From: Melioribacter sp.
GTDB taxonomy: Bacteria; Bacteroidota; Ignavibacteria; Ignavibacteriales; Melioribacteraceae
Direction of reading: 5' to 3'
Length of the DNA stretch: 64,000 nt
NCBI GenBank assembly: GCA_020723965.1
Contig: DYHW01000001.1
Coordinates: 544,587-608,586, forward strand
Shown here: positions 7,851-15,751 of the stretch, one piece after another
Layout: the number at the start of each line of letters is the position of its first letter
How positions within the stretch are numbered: position 1 is the stretch's first letter
The notes under the pieces: generated by a model
The model's input: the letters and a program-made list of their open reading frames with translations, nothing else
What the model was told of the DNA's origin: nothing
Database searches by the model: none
Position numbers and translations under genes: made by a program

Positions 7851-10800
7851 TTCAATTAAACATAAATGGAAACAAATTTGAATTCCCTGAAGGGAAAACA
7901 TTATTAGAATCCATCGAGAGTGTCGGGCTAAGTGTGCCAACTTTGTGTCATCATAAAGCGCTTCTGCCCTACGGTGCCTGCAGGCTATGCTTGGTTGAAA
8001 TTCACCAGGATGGAAGAAATTCTTCAATTCAGGCTTCTTGTTCTTACCCCGCATTAAATGGTCTTTCTGTTTTTACAGATACTGAAAGAGTTAAAAGGGC
8101 AAGGAAAATTGTTGCAGAACTCCTTCTTGCGCGCTGCCCCGATTCAGAAACTATACGGCGCATCGCTTTCGATCTTGGAGTTGGCGAACCAAGGATAAAG
8201 AAAAAATATGACGACTGTGTTTATTGCGGACTCTGCGTTAGAATGTGCGAAGAAAGAATGGGAAGAAATGCAGTGAGTTTTTCCGGAAGGGGTCCTGGTA
8301 AAAAAGTTGAACCGCCTTTTGGAAAACAAAATGAAATGTGCTGGACTTGCGGCGCCTGCAATTTCATTTGTCCAGTTGGGAAAAAAGTTTCTGACCTCAC
8401 TAGCATGAACGTTCCTATACCAATTCCGAATCCATTTAATTTAGGTTTAGACTCCAAACCAGCAATTCATATTCTTTATCCTCAGGCAGTTCCTAATACG
8501 CCTATGATTGATAAGGAAAAATGTATTTATCTGAATTATGAACAATGTAAAATTTGTGAAACTGTTTGCGAAGCGAAGGCAATCAATTATCAGCAGGAAG
8601 AAGAAAAGTTAGAATTAAATGTCGGAGCCATAGTTTTATCACCTGGCTTTGAATTATTCGATCCCAAAATAAAACCGGAACTTGGATATGGAATTTTTCC
8701 AAATGTAATTACTTCGCTTGAGTTCGAAAGAATATTATCCGCTTCAGGGCCATTTTCCGGACATGTGTTAAGACCTTCCGATCGACAGACTCCAAAAAGG
8801 ATAGCATTCCTTCAATGTGTCGGCTCGCGCGATGTTGAAAGAGATTATTGTTCATCCGTTTGCTGCATGTATGCAACAAAAGAAGCGCTGATTGCTAAAG
8901 AACATGTTGGCGGCAACTTAGAATGCGATATCTTCTTTATGGATGTTCGCGCGCACGGCAAAGGGTTTGATGAATATTATCAAAGAGCTGTAAATAACGG
9001 AGTCAATTATATCAGATGCCGCGTTCCAGCAATCGAAGAAATTCCTTACACAAAAAATCTTTTGATCAAATATCTAACCGAAGATGATAAAAAAGTTTCG
9101 CGGGAATATGATCTCGTTGTTTTGTCTATTGGTATGCAGCCGCCGAAATCTGTAACAGAAATTGCTCATAAATTCGGGATTGAGCTGAATGAATTCAGTT
9201 TCTGTAAGACTTCTATTTTCAATCCAATAGAATCTACACGTGATGGTATTTACGTGGCTGGTCCTTTTACTGAACCGAAAGATATTCCTGAAACTGTCAT
9301 GCAGGCTTCCGGCGCAGCTTCAAGAGTTTTATCGCTTTTAAGTGAAGTCAGAGGAAGCTTAATTACCACAAAGGAATATCCGCCGGAAAAAAATGTTACC
9401 GGAGAAAAACCAAGAATAGGAGTCTTCGTATGCCACTGCGGAACAAATATTGCCGGAGTAGTAAATGTTCCCGACGTTGTTGAATACGCCAAAAAACTTT
9501 CCGATGTAGTTTACGCTGATAATAATTTATACACATGTTCAAATGATACTCAAGAAATTATTAAAGAGAAGATAAAAGAATATAACTTAAACAGAGTAGT
9601 CGTTGCCTCATGTACTCCAAGAACTCACGAACCTCTATTTAGAAATACAATCCGAGAAGCCGGGCTCAATCCTTATCTTTTTGAAATGGCGAACATCAGA
9701 GATCAGTGTTCTTGGGTTCATATGTTCGAACCTGAAAAAGCAACCGAGAAATCAAAAGACTTAGTAAGAATAGCTATTGCTAAAGCAAGATTGTTAGAGC
9801 CGCTGCAAAAAAGTTCTATCCCGGTAACTAAATCTGCGCTTGTAATTGGCGGCGGACTATCTGGAATGATTTCTTCATTAGAACTTGCGAACCAAGGATT
9901 CGAAGTTCACTTAGTTGAAAAGGAAAAAGAACTCGGCGGCAACTTAAGACACATTCAATATTTACTTAACGGAGAAAAACCGCAAGATGAATTGAAACGG
10001 ATTGCTGAAAAAGTAAGAGCAAATGATAAGATCAATTTATATACTCAAGCAGAGATAAAAAGTTTAGAAGGTTCTGTAGGACACTTCAAAACAACGGTTA
10101 CAGTTAACGGTAGCGAAAAAGAATTTGAACACGGAGTTGTTGTTGTTGCAACCGGTGCTAAAGAATATATACCAAAAGAATATTTATATAATCAAGATGA
10201 AAGCGTTATTACTCAGCTTGAACTTGAAAAGAGGTTAGCTTCTAACAACGGCTGGTTAAAAGTCGATAAAAAGAAACTGCCCAAAACAATTGTTATGATT
10301 CAATGCGTCGGTTCACGCGATAAAGAAAGACCTTACTGTTCAAGAATTTGCTGCACAGAATCAATAAAGAATGCGCTAAAGATAAAAGAGATATCGCCTG
10401 AAACAAATGTTTACTTACTGTACCGTGATATTCGAACATACGGATTTAGAGAAAGCTATTATACAAAAGCACGTCAGCAAGGTATTGTATTCATAAGATA
10501 TGATGAAGATATGAAGCCGCAAGTCTCAAGAAATGGGCTTGGATTACAAGTTGAAGTTTTTGACCAAACTTTGAGAATACCAATTGAGATATCGGCAGAT
10601 TTTGTAGTGCTCTCTGCAGGCGTAGTTCCAAGTGATGGAAATAAATCGATAGCTCAGTTCTTAAAAGTCCCGTTAACAAGCGACGGATTTTTCCTCGAAG
10701 CACATATGAAACTGCGCCCAATTGATTTTGCAACAGACGGAATTTTCTTATGCGGCTTGGCGCACTCAGCCAAAGCAATAGAAGAAAGTATTATCCAAGC

Positions 10801-11110
10801 TCAAGCTGCCGCATCAAGAGCTTCCACTATACTTTCAAAAGATTTTATTGAGCTTGAAGCAAATATTTCTCAAGTGATAGATGAAAACTGTGACGGCTGC
10901 GCATTCTGTGTTGAACCATGCCCGTTTAATGCAATTACATTGATCGAGTATATGAGAAACGGTGCAGTTAAAAAAATTGTCGAAGTTAACGAATCCGCTT
11001 GCAAGGGCTGCGGCGGCTGTCAAGCTACTTGTCCTAAGAAAGGAATAATTGTAAGAGGTTTTAAATTAGAGCAGATTTATGCTCAAGTAAATGCCATCTT
11101 GGGAGTTTAA
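7847..11110 (+). CDS. HydA-type ferredoxin region fused to a HdrA C-half and a complete second HdrA
   Basis: This protein has 1087 residues. Residues 1-180 are NuoG/HydA-like: a [2Fe-2S] ferredoxin (Cys 34, 45, 48, 65) and two [4Fe-4S] motifs (Cys 124-134, Cys 165-175). The His-ligated cluster and the [FeFe] H-cluster motifs are absent. Residues ~205-505 are the C-terminal half of HdrA, beginning at the IHILYPQAVPN position and including Cys 226, 234, 237, 241, plus FLQCVGSRD and YCSSVCC. Residues ~520-1000 are a second HdrA with GGGLSG at 668-673 and its own CVGSRD/CSRICC motif. Residues 1010-1065 are a 2x[4Fe-4S] ferredoxin. The missing N-half of the first HdrA is in the protein at 1959. 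It probably conducts electrons between the NADH arm, flavins and the [NiFe] arm. Confidence 0.88.
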   Translation: MIQLNINGNKFEFPEGKTLLESIESVGLSVPTLCHHKALLPYGACRLCLVEIHQDGRNSSIQASCSYPALNGLSVFTDTERVKRARKIVAELLLARCPDSETIRRIAFDLGVGEPRIKKKYDDCVYCGLCVRMCEERMGRNAVSFSGRGPGKKVEPPFGKQNEMCWTCGACNFICPVGKKVSDLTSMNVPIPIPNPFNLGLDSKPAIHILYPQAVPNTPMIDKEKCIYLNYEQCKICETVCEAKAINYQQEEEKLELNVGAIVLSPGFELFDPKIKPELGYGIFPNVITSLEFERILSASGPFSGHVLRPSDRQTPKRIAFLQCVGSRDVERDYCSSVCCMYATKEALIAKEHVGGNLECDIFFMDVRAHGKGFDEYYQRAVNNGVNYIRCRVPAIEEIPYTKNLLIKYLTEDDKKVSREYDLVVLSIGMQPPKSVTEIAHKFGIELNEFSFCKTSIFNPIESTRDGIYVAGPFTEPKDIPETVMQASGAASRVLSLLSEVRGSLITTKEYPPEKNVTGEKPRIGVFVCHCGTNIAGVVNVPDVVEYAKKLSDVVYADNNLYTCSNDTQEIIKEKIKEYNLNRVVVASCTPRTHEPLFRNTIREAGLNPYLFEMANIRDQCSWVHMFEPEKATEKSKDLVRIAIAKARLLEPLQKSSIPVTKSALVIGGGLSGMISSLELANQGFEVHLVEKEKELGGNLRHIQYLLNGEKPQDELKRIAEKVRANDKINLYTQAEIKSLEGSVGHFKTTVTVNGSEKEFEHGVVVVATGAKEYIPKEYLYNQDESVITQLELEKRLASNNGWLKVDKKKLPKTIVMIQCVGSRDKERPYCSRICCTESIKNALKIKEISPETNVYLLYRDIRTYGFRESYYTKARQQGIVFIRYDEDMKPQVSRNGLGLQVEVFDQTLRIPIEISADFVVLSAGVVPSDGNKSIAQFLKVPLTSDGFFLEAHMKLRPIDFATDGIFLCGLAHSAKAIEESIIQAQAAASRASTILSKDFIELEANISQVIDENCDGCAFCVEPCPFNAITLIEYMRNGAVKKIVEVNESACKGCGGCQATCPKKGIIVRGFKLEQIYAQVNAILGV

Positions 11111-11111
11111 A

Positions 11112-11525
11112 ATGCAAAATGATTTTGAACCAAAAATAATCGCTTTCTGCTGCAACTGGTGTTCTTATGCCGGGGCAGATTTGGCGGGCGTATCAAGATT
11201 ACAGTATCCAACCAACATACGCATCTTAAGGGTTATGTGTTCAAATATGGTGCATCCAAACCTTGTGATTGATGCGTTAACTAAAGGTATTGATGGTGTA
11301 ATAATGTGCGGTTGTCATATTGGCGACTGCCATTATATAGAAGGCAATAAAAGCGCAGAAAAGAGGGCTAGTGCAATTACTCTAATGCTTGAGGATTTTG
11401 GTATAGAAGCAGAACGGTTTCGGCTCGAATGGATATCTGCTTCCGAAGCCCCAAAGTTTGCTCAAGTGATGAGAGAAGTAGTTGATTCAATTAAAAAATT
11501 AGGACCTAGTCCTTATAGTCAATGA
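11112..11525 (+). CDS. mvhD: MvhD-type hydrogenase delta subunit ([2Fe-2S] linker)
   Basis: The residues IIAFCCNWCSYAGADLAG, MCGCHIGDCHYIEGN and a 137-residue length identify the MvhD/FrhD-like family, which joins HdrA to the [NiFe] hydrogenase MvhAG in methanogens and some bacteria. I use the ATG at 11112, one base after the preceding stop, rather than 11091, which lies inside the preceding gene. Its presence directly between the HdrA fusion and the hydrogenase genes supports a Hdr-Mvh-like contact in this complex. The motif cysteines (in CCNWC, MCSN, CGCHIGDC) are present. Confidence 0.9.
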   Translation: MQNDFEPKIIAFCCNWCSYAGADLAGVSRLQYPTNIRILRVMCSNMVHPNLVIDALTKGIDGVIMCGCHIGDCHYIEGNKSAEKRASAITLMLEDFGIEAERFRLEWISASEAPKFAQVMREVVDSIKKLGPSPYSQ

Positions 11526-11583
11526 ATGAATCCAAATACAAAACTAAAATTTACTATTCACTCGAATCTTAAGGAGTTAATAC

Positions 11584-11787
11584 TTGGCAGAGAACGTAAA
11601 AATAATTGACGACAAAAAGTTCATGTGGGATGGAATAAACTATGAATCCGAAACCGCCGCAAAGGAGAATGCCGATAAATATTCTAAGGACGGATTCGAG
11701 ACGAAACTGATAGAAGAAGATGGGAAATATCTTGTTTACAGCAGACGCGTAGCAAAAGAAATAAAAATTGAGGGTAAACTTAGTTAA
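11584..11787 (+). CDS. Small unknown protein of the hydrogenase operon (TTG start)
   Basis: A 67-residue reading frame begins with TTG at 11584, preceded by AAGGAG at 11570-11575, which decides this unusual start. The product is charged, lysine- and glutamate-rich, with no cysteines, no signal peptide and no membrane segment. The pattern WDGINYESETAAKENADKY suggests a small compact alpha/beta domain, but I do not recognise the family. It lies 58 bases after mvhD and 56 before the hydrogenase small subunit, so it is probably co-transcribed. It may be an assembly or regulatory peptide; that is a guess. Confidence 0.6.
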   Translation: MAENVKIIDDKKFMWDGINYESETAAKENADKYSKDGFETKLIEEDGKYLVYSRRVAKEIKIEGKLS

Positions 11788-11843
11788 AATTAGTGGTGAA
11801 TTCTACCCACTTTTATTTTCTGAACTAGTAAAAAGGAGGTCTA

Positions 11844-12788
11844 ATGGCAACTGTAGCTGAAGAATGGCTCAACATCTGCGGAGGATGTGAAGTAGCTATT
11901 CTTGATATAGGAGAAAAACTTCTCGATGTTCTGCCTTCTCTCCAATTTGTTCATATGCCGGTATTGATGGATCACAAGTACTTTGGTCAAACAGGTGAAA
12001 AAACTGAACTTGAGATCCCTAAAGCCGATGTTGGAATGATTTCCGGCGGAATAAGAAACGAGAAAGAAAAACATGTTGCAGAAGAGATGAGGAAACAGTG
12101 CGGCGTACTTATAGCGCTTGGTTCCTGCGCATGCTTTGGTGGAATTCCTGCGCTTGCAAACATGTATGAACTGCAGGAGTTATACGATAAAGTTTACAGA
12201 AATTCAAAGAGCACTGAATCGTCTAATACTCCTTCAGTAGAAATTCCACCACTTACAGATAGGGTTTACGCGCTCGATGAAGTGGTAAAAGTTGATCTCT
12301 GCATTCCCGGCTGCCCTATGAACCCGGCTATAATCTTAGAAGCTTTGACCGCTCTTCTTGAAGGAAAACCATTTTCGCTTCCCGAAAGAAGCGTTTGTGA
12401 TGATTGTCCCACCAAGCGCGAAGAGAAGAGTTCTTTCAATCTGAAAAGACCATTACAAGATGCAGAGTTCACCCCGGGTGAATATAACACTTTGAGATGT
12501 TTTAACGAGCAGGGAATAATTTGCTTAGGACCTGTTACAAAATCGGGATGCGGAAGGCCTATGAATGGAGAAGAAAATATTCCCCGTTGCGTCAAGGGTT
12601 ATATGCCGTGCCGTGGTTGTTTTGGTCCAATAAGAAGCGATGCAAACCCGATGGTTGATATGATGAGCGCTCTTTCGGCAATCGGGCTCGATGCAAAACT
12701 TGTTGAAGACAGGCGCGCTTCTTTCAACCGTTATATAGGCGGACAAAAGCGCTTACGTCCTTTACCAACAGCAGGAAGGAGGGAATAG
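11844..12788 (+). CDS. mvhG: [NiFe]-hydrogenase small subunit, group 3 (MvhG/HoxY-like)
   Basis: The 314 residues start with the proximal-cluster motif LNICGGCEVAIL (Cys 12, 15), continue with GSCACFGGIPA and IPGCPMNP, and end with a cysteine-rich section (GCGRPMNGEENIPRC, YMPCRGCFGPI) that would hold the medial and distal clusters. There is no Tat signal, so the enzyme is cytoplasmic, as expected for group 3. AAAAGGAGG at 11830-11838 gives a strong ribosome site. It passes electrons from the [NiFe] site to MvhD and HdrA-type subunits. The large subunit follows after 2 bases. Confidence 0.92.
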   Translation: MATVAEEWLNICGGCEVAILDIGEKLLDVLPSLQFVHMPVLMDHKYFGQTGEKTELEIPKADVGMISGGIRNEKEKHVAEEMRKQCGVLIALGSCACFGGIPALANMYELQELYDKVYRNSKSTESSNTPSVEIPPLTDRVYALDEVVKVDLCIPGCPMNPAIILEALTALLEGKPFSLPERSVCDDCPTKREEKSSFNLKRPLQDAEFTPGEYNTLRCFNEQGIICLGPVTKSGCGRPMNGEENIPRCVKGYMPCRGCFGPIRSDANPMVDMMSALSAIGLDAKLVEDRRASFNRYIGGQKRLRPLPTAGRRE

Positions 12789-12790
12789 AG

Positions 12791-14236
12791 ATGGGCAAAC
12801 AAATAATTATACAACCGGTTTCGCGAATTGAAGGTCACGCAAAAGTTACAATTCAACTTGATGATTCTGGTAATGTTGCAGATACCAGAGTTAATGTTGT
12901 TGAATTAAGAGGATTTGAAAAATTCTGTATAGGCAGACCCGTTGAAGAACTTCCTAGAATAGTTACAAGTATTTGCGGTGTTTGTCCTTGGTCGCATCAT
13001 TTAGCTTCTGCAAAAGCTAATGATGCTGTCTTTGGTGTTGAACCTGCCCCAGCAGGAAAAAAACTTCGTGATCTTTGCAATAGTATCGCGTACACAGAAG
13101 AGCATATTCTGCATTTCTTCTTCCTATCAGGTCCCGATTTTGTAATGGGACCGGATGCAGATTATTCGGTAAGAAATGTATTTGGAATCGCACAAGCTAA
13201 TCCTGAGATTGGGAAAAAAGTTGTGCGCAACCGGCATCTCGGTACTCAGATGCTCGATATCATTTCTGGAAAATCGATTCATCCTGTAACTGCTGTACCA
13301 GGAGGATTCAGTAAACCTTTAACTCAAAAGGAAAAAGATAAAGTCCTTCCTATGGCTGAAGAGGTTTTAGAATTTGCCAAATTTTCAATTGCCTTTGCAA
13401 AAGAAAATATTTTCCCAAAATACCTCGATACAGTTAAAGTATTAGGAGTGATCAATACTGGGTTCATGGGTACAGTATCAGAAGATGGAGCATTGAACGT
13501 TTATGATGGCAAACTGCGGCTAATGAAACCAGACGGCTCTTTCACAGATTTTGCATACGACCAATACACAGATTTTATTGCAGAGAGAGTTGAAGAGTGG
13601 TCGTATCTAAAATTTCCATATGCAAAAGCCTGGGGCGAAGGTTTTTCAATGGACACCGCCAATCCAAAAGGTATTTATCGAACTAATTCTTTAGCAAGAA
13701 TAAACGTTGCAGATAAAATGGCAACGCCATTAGCTCAAAAGGAATTCGAAGAGTTTAGATCAAATTTTGGACGCCCTGCTCAATTAACTCTTTTGTATCA
13801 TTGGGCTCGGCTTATCGAATTGCTCTACAATGCAGAGCATGCCGTTGAACTCTTAAATGATCCTGAGATAACAAGCAGAGAAACAAGAGTGCCGGTAACT
13901 CCAAGAGCTGCCAGAGGAGTTGGATGTGTTGAAGCGCCAAGAGGAACTTTAATTCATGATTATGAGACAGATGATAAAGGATTAATTACTAATCTGAATC
14001 TTATTGTAGGCACAACACATAATAACGCTCCAATAAATATGTCTGTAAATCAAGCTGCTAAGTTGTTGATCAAAGACGGTAAATACGATCAGGGTATTTT
14101 AAACCGTGTAGAGATGGCAATTCGGGCATACGACCCGTGTTTATCATGCGCAACTCATAATCTTGACGGTCGTCTTCCGGTGCGAATCGACATATTGGAT
14201 GCCGATGGCAATCTGATAAATACAATTCAAAATTAA
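12791..14236 (+). CDS. mvhA: [NiFe]-hydrogenase large subunit, group 3 (MvhA/HoxH-like)
   Basis: The 481-residue protein has both metal-binding motifs: SICGVCPWSHH (Cys 62, 65) near the N-terminus and DPCLSCATH (Cys 450, 453, His 456) near the C-terminus. SRIEGHAKV at 11-19 is the usual L0 motif. About 25 residues follow His 456 and should be removed by the protease encoded at 14328 after nickel insertion. It holds the H2-splitting NiFe(CN)2CO centre. Hyp maturation genes other than the protease are not in the window. The gene is the last of the long operon before a clear terminator. Confidence 0.93.
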   Translation: MGKQIIIQPVSRIEGHAKVTIQLDDSGNVADTRVNVVELRGFEKFCIGRPVEELPRIVTSICGVCPWSHHLASAKANDAVFGVEPAPAGKKLRDLCNSIAYTEEHILHFFFLSGPDFVMGPDADYSVRNVFGIAQANPEIGKKVVRNRHLGTQMLDIISGKSIHPVTAVPGGFSKPLTQKEKDKVLPMAEEVLEFAKFSIAFAKENIFPKYLDTVKVLGVINTGFMGTVSEDGALNVYDGKLRLMKPDGSFTDFAYDQYTDFIAERVEEWSYLKFPYAKAWGEGFSMDTANPKGIYRTNSLARINVADKMATPLAQKEFEEFRSNFGRPAQLTLLYHWARLIELLYNAEHAVELLNDPEITSRETRVPVTPRAARGVGCVEAPRGTLIHDYETDDKGLITNLNLIVGTTHNNAPINMSVNQAAKLLIKDGKYDQGILNRVEMAIRAYDPCLSCATHNLDGRLPVRIDILDADGNLINTIQN

Positions 14237-14272
14237 GATGCATTTTTTTCTTATTCTTGAATAGCAAAAATT

Positions 14273-14306
14273 AAAAGGGTGCATGCTTAATCGGATGCAC
14301 CTTTTT
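14273..14306 (+). terminator. Rho-independent terminator after the hydrogenase large subunit
   Basis: GGTGCAT (14278-14284) pairs with ATGCACC (14295-14301) around a 10-base loop. The stem is flanked by AAAA on the left and TTTTT on the right, so the structure also works partly in reverse. It separates the hydrogenase operon from the protease gene. Confidence 0.8.
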
Positions 14307-14327
14307 GTTTATCTACTATAATAAAAG

Positions 14328-14804
14328 ATGGACTATTTAGAGAAAGAAATATTGATTTTGGGGTGCGGAAATATTCTTTTCGGTGATGACGGCTTTGGCC
14401 CCGAAGTTATAGAGTATTTGCAAAAAAATTATGAAATCCCTTCTAATGTGTATGTCTGCAATACAGGTTTAAGTGTAAGAGAAATATTATTTAATGTTGT
14501 TCTAAGCGAAAAAAAACCTAAAAAAATTATAATAGTTGATGCTGTAGATTTAGGAAAGTCCGCCGGTTCAACTTTTCAACTTGATGTTGATGAAATGCCT
14601 GAAATTAAATGCGATGATTTCTCTATGCATCAAGTGCCCACCTCTAACTTATTAAAAGAATTAAAAAATTATTGCCGAGTTGATGTAAAAATTGTCGTTT
14701 CACAAGTTCAACATATTCCCGAAGAAGTTTCGCTTGGCTTATCAAGCGTAATGAGAGATGCAATCCCTGTCGCATGTGAGATGATACTAAATGAAATAAA
14801 TTAG
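14328..14804 (+). CDS. Hydrogenase maturation endopeptidase (HybD/FrhD family)
   Basis: The 158 residues begin with LILGCGNILFGDDGFGPEV, the family signature with the nickel-sensing acidic residue in the GDDG turn. They continue with IIIVDAVDLG and SMHQVPTSNLL, which hold the second Asp and His ligands. The enzyme clips the C-terminal tail of the [NiFe] large subunit once nickel is in place; the adjacent large subunit with its 25-residue tail is the evident substrate. It lies downstream of the terminator, 91 bases after mvhA, so it is expressed by read-through or from its own promoter. Confidence 0.9.
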   Translation: MDYLEKEILILGCGNILFGDDGFGPEVIEYLQKNYEIPSNVYVCNTGLSVREILFNVVLSEKKPKKIIIVDAVDLGKSAGSTFQLDVDEMPEIKCDDFSMHQVPTSNLLKELKNYCRVDVKIVVSQVQHIPEEVSLGLSSVMRDAIPVACEMILNEIN

Positions 14805-14993
14805 ATTTTAGTAGGAGATTGGAAAAATTTTAAGCGTTAATGCGATAGACCTAAGCTGTAAGAAACGATTAGCAAAACTACTCTAATAAATATTAGAGCT
14901 TACTTTTTGTTCAAAAGGTAAAAAAGAAGGGTTATATCTTGAACTTTATTGAATAAATTCTGGTTTAACCAAAAAACAATAAAAGGAAACACC

Positions 14994-15575
14994 ATGAAAA
15001 TCACCAGTTTTTTTTCAATCCTCATTCTTGTAATTTTATTTTCATTAACACTTACAGCAGAAAATGATAAAGGAGGAGATAAAATGAACGATAACATTAG
15101 AGATATGGTAGTGAAAGATATGGAGGGCAAAGATGTTAAGTTTTCCGATTATCAAGGAAAAGTTTTGCTGATTGTAAATGTAGCAAGCAGATGCGGTAAT
15201 ACTAAACAATATGCCGGTTTGCAAAATATTTACGCAAAGTATAATGAGAAAGGGTTTGAGATTCTCGCTTTTCCGTGCAACGATTTCGGAGGGCAAGAAC
15301 CAGGCACCAACGAAGAGATCAAAGAATTTTGCAGCGCAAACTATAATGTTTCTTTCAAACTTTTTGATAAAATAAAAGTTCTTGGCGATGAAAAATCTCC
15401 GTTATACGAGAAGCTTACCAATAACTCTATTACTGAAAAAGGCGATATAAAATGGAACTTTGAAAAATTCTTGATTAGTAAAGATGGAAATATTGTTGGC
15501 AGATTTCGTAGTAAAGTTACGCCGGAGAGTGAAGAATTAACAAAAGCAATCGAGAATGAATTAGCTCGCCCCTAA
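14994..15575 (+). CDS. Exported glutathione-peroxidase-family thiol peroxidase
   Basis: I take the ATG at 14994 with AAAAGGAAA just upstream; a TTG at 14949 would add a stretch that is not signal-like. Residues 1-20 form a signal peptide (SFFSILILVILFSLTLTA). The peroxidatic motif NVASRCGNT, the second-Cys region FPCNDFGGQEPG and WNFEKFLI identify the GPx family. The catalytic residue is Cys rather than selenocysteine. It should reduce peroxides with thioredoxin-like donors in the periplasm or as an outer-layer enzyme. It is monocistronic. Confidence 0.9.
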   Translation: MKITSFFSILILVILFSLTLTAENDKGGDKMNDNIRDMVVKDMEGKDVKFSDYQGKVLLIVNVASRCGNTKQYAGLQNIYAKYNEKGFEILAFPCNDFGGQEPGTNEEIKEFCSANYNVSFKLFDKIKVLGDEKSPLYEKLTNNSITEKGDIKWNFEKFLISKDGNIVGRFRSKVTPESEELTKAIENELARP

Positions 15576-15622
15576 ACCATCCAATTGGTGAAGGAATTTT
15601 ATTTTTTCTTCCTTGAAAAAGA

Positions 15623-15734
15623 GACTGTCTAAAAAGTCGAAATTTGTCATGCTTCGACAAGCCCTACATGACAAATTTCTTAAAAATCCTACTTGGGCTC
15701 AATGCAGCACAGAAAAATTACTTTTGCGACAGCC
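15623..15734. repeat. MITE-like element with imperfect terminal inverted repeats
   Basis: GACTGTCTAAAAAGT at 15623-15637 is matched in reverse complement by ACTTTTGCGACAGCC at 15720-15734 (12 of 15 positions). Inside, a perfect 12-bp inverted repeat (15639-15650 with 15668-15679, core AATTTGTCAT) forms a hairpin with a 17-base loop. The element has no coding capacity. The terminal sequence resembles ends of transposase-mobilised elements. The gap 15576-15751 holds nothing else. Confidence 0.6.
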
Positions 15735-15751
15735 TGATGTGTAAAGTCGTG

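Noticed and set aside
7847..11110. Possible [FeFe] hydrogenase catalytic subunit
   Set aside because: The H-cluster motifs (TSCSPGW, MPCxxKxxE and GGCxxC types) are absent; the rest is HdrA.
11790..11816. AGTGG/CCACT hairpin before the hydrogenase small subunit as attenuator
   Set aside because: Only five base pairs with mismatches; the T-rich tail is suggestive, but the structure is too weak to claim.
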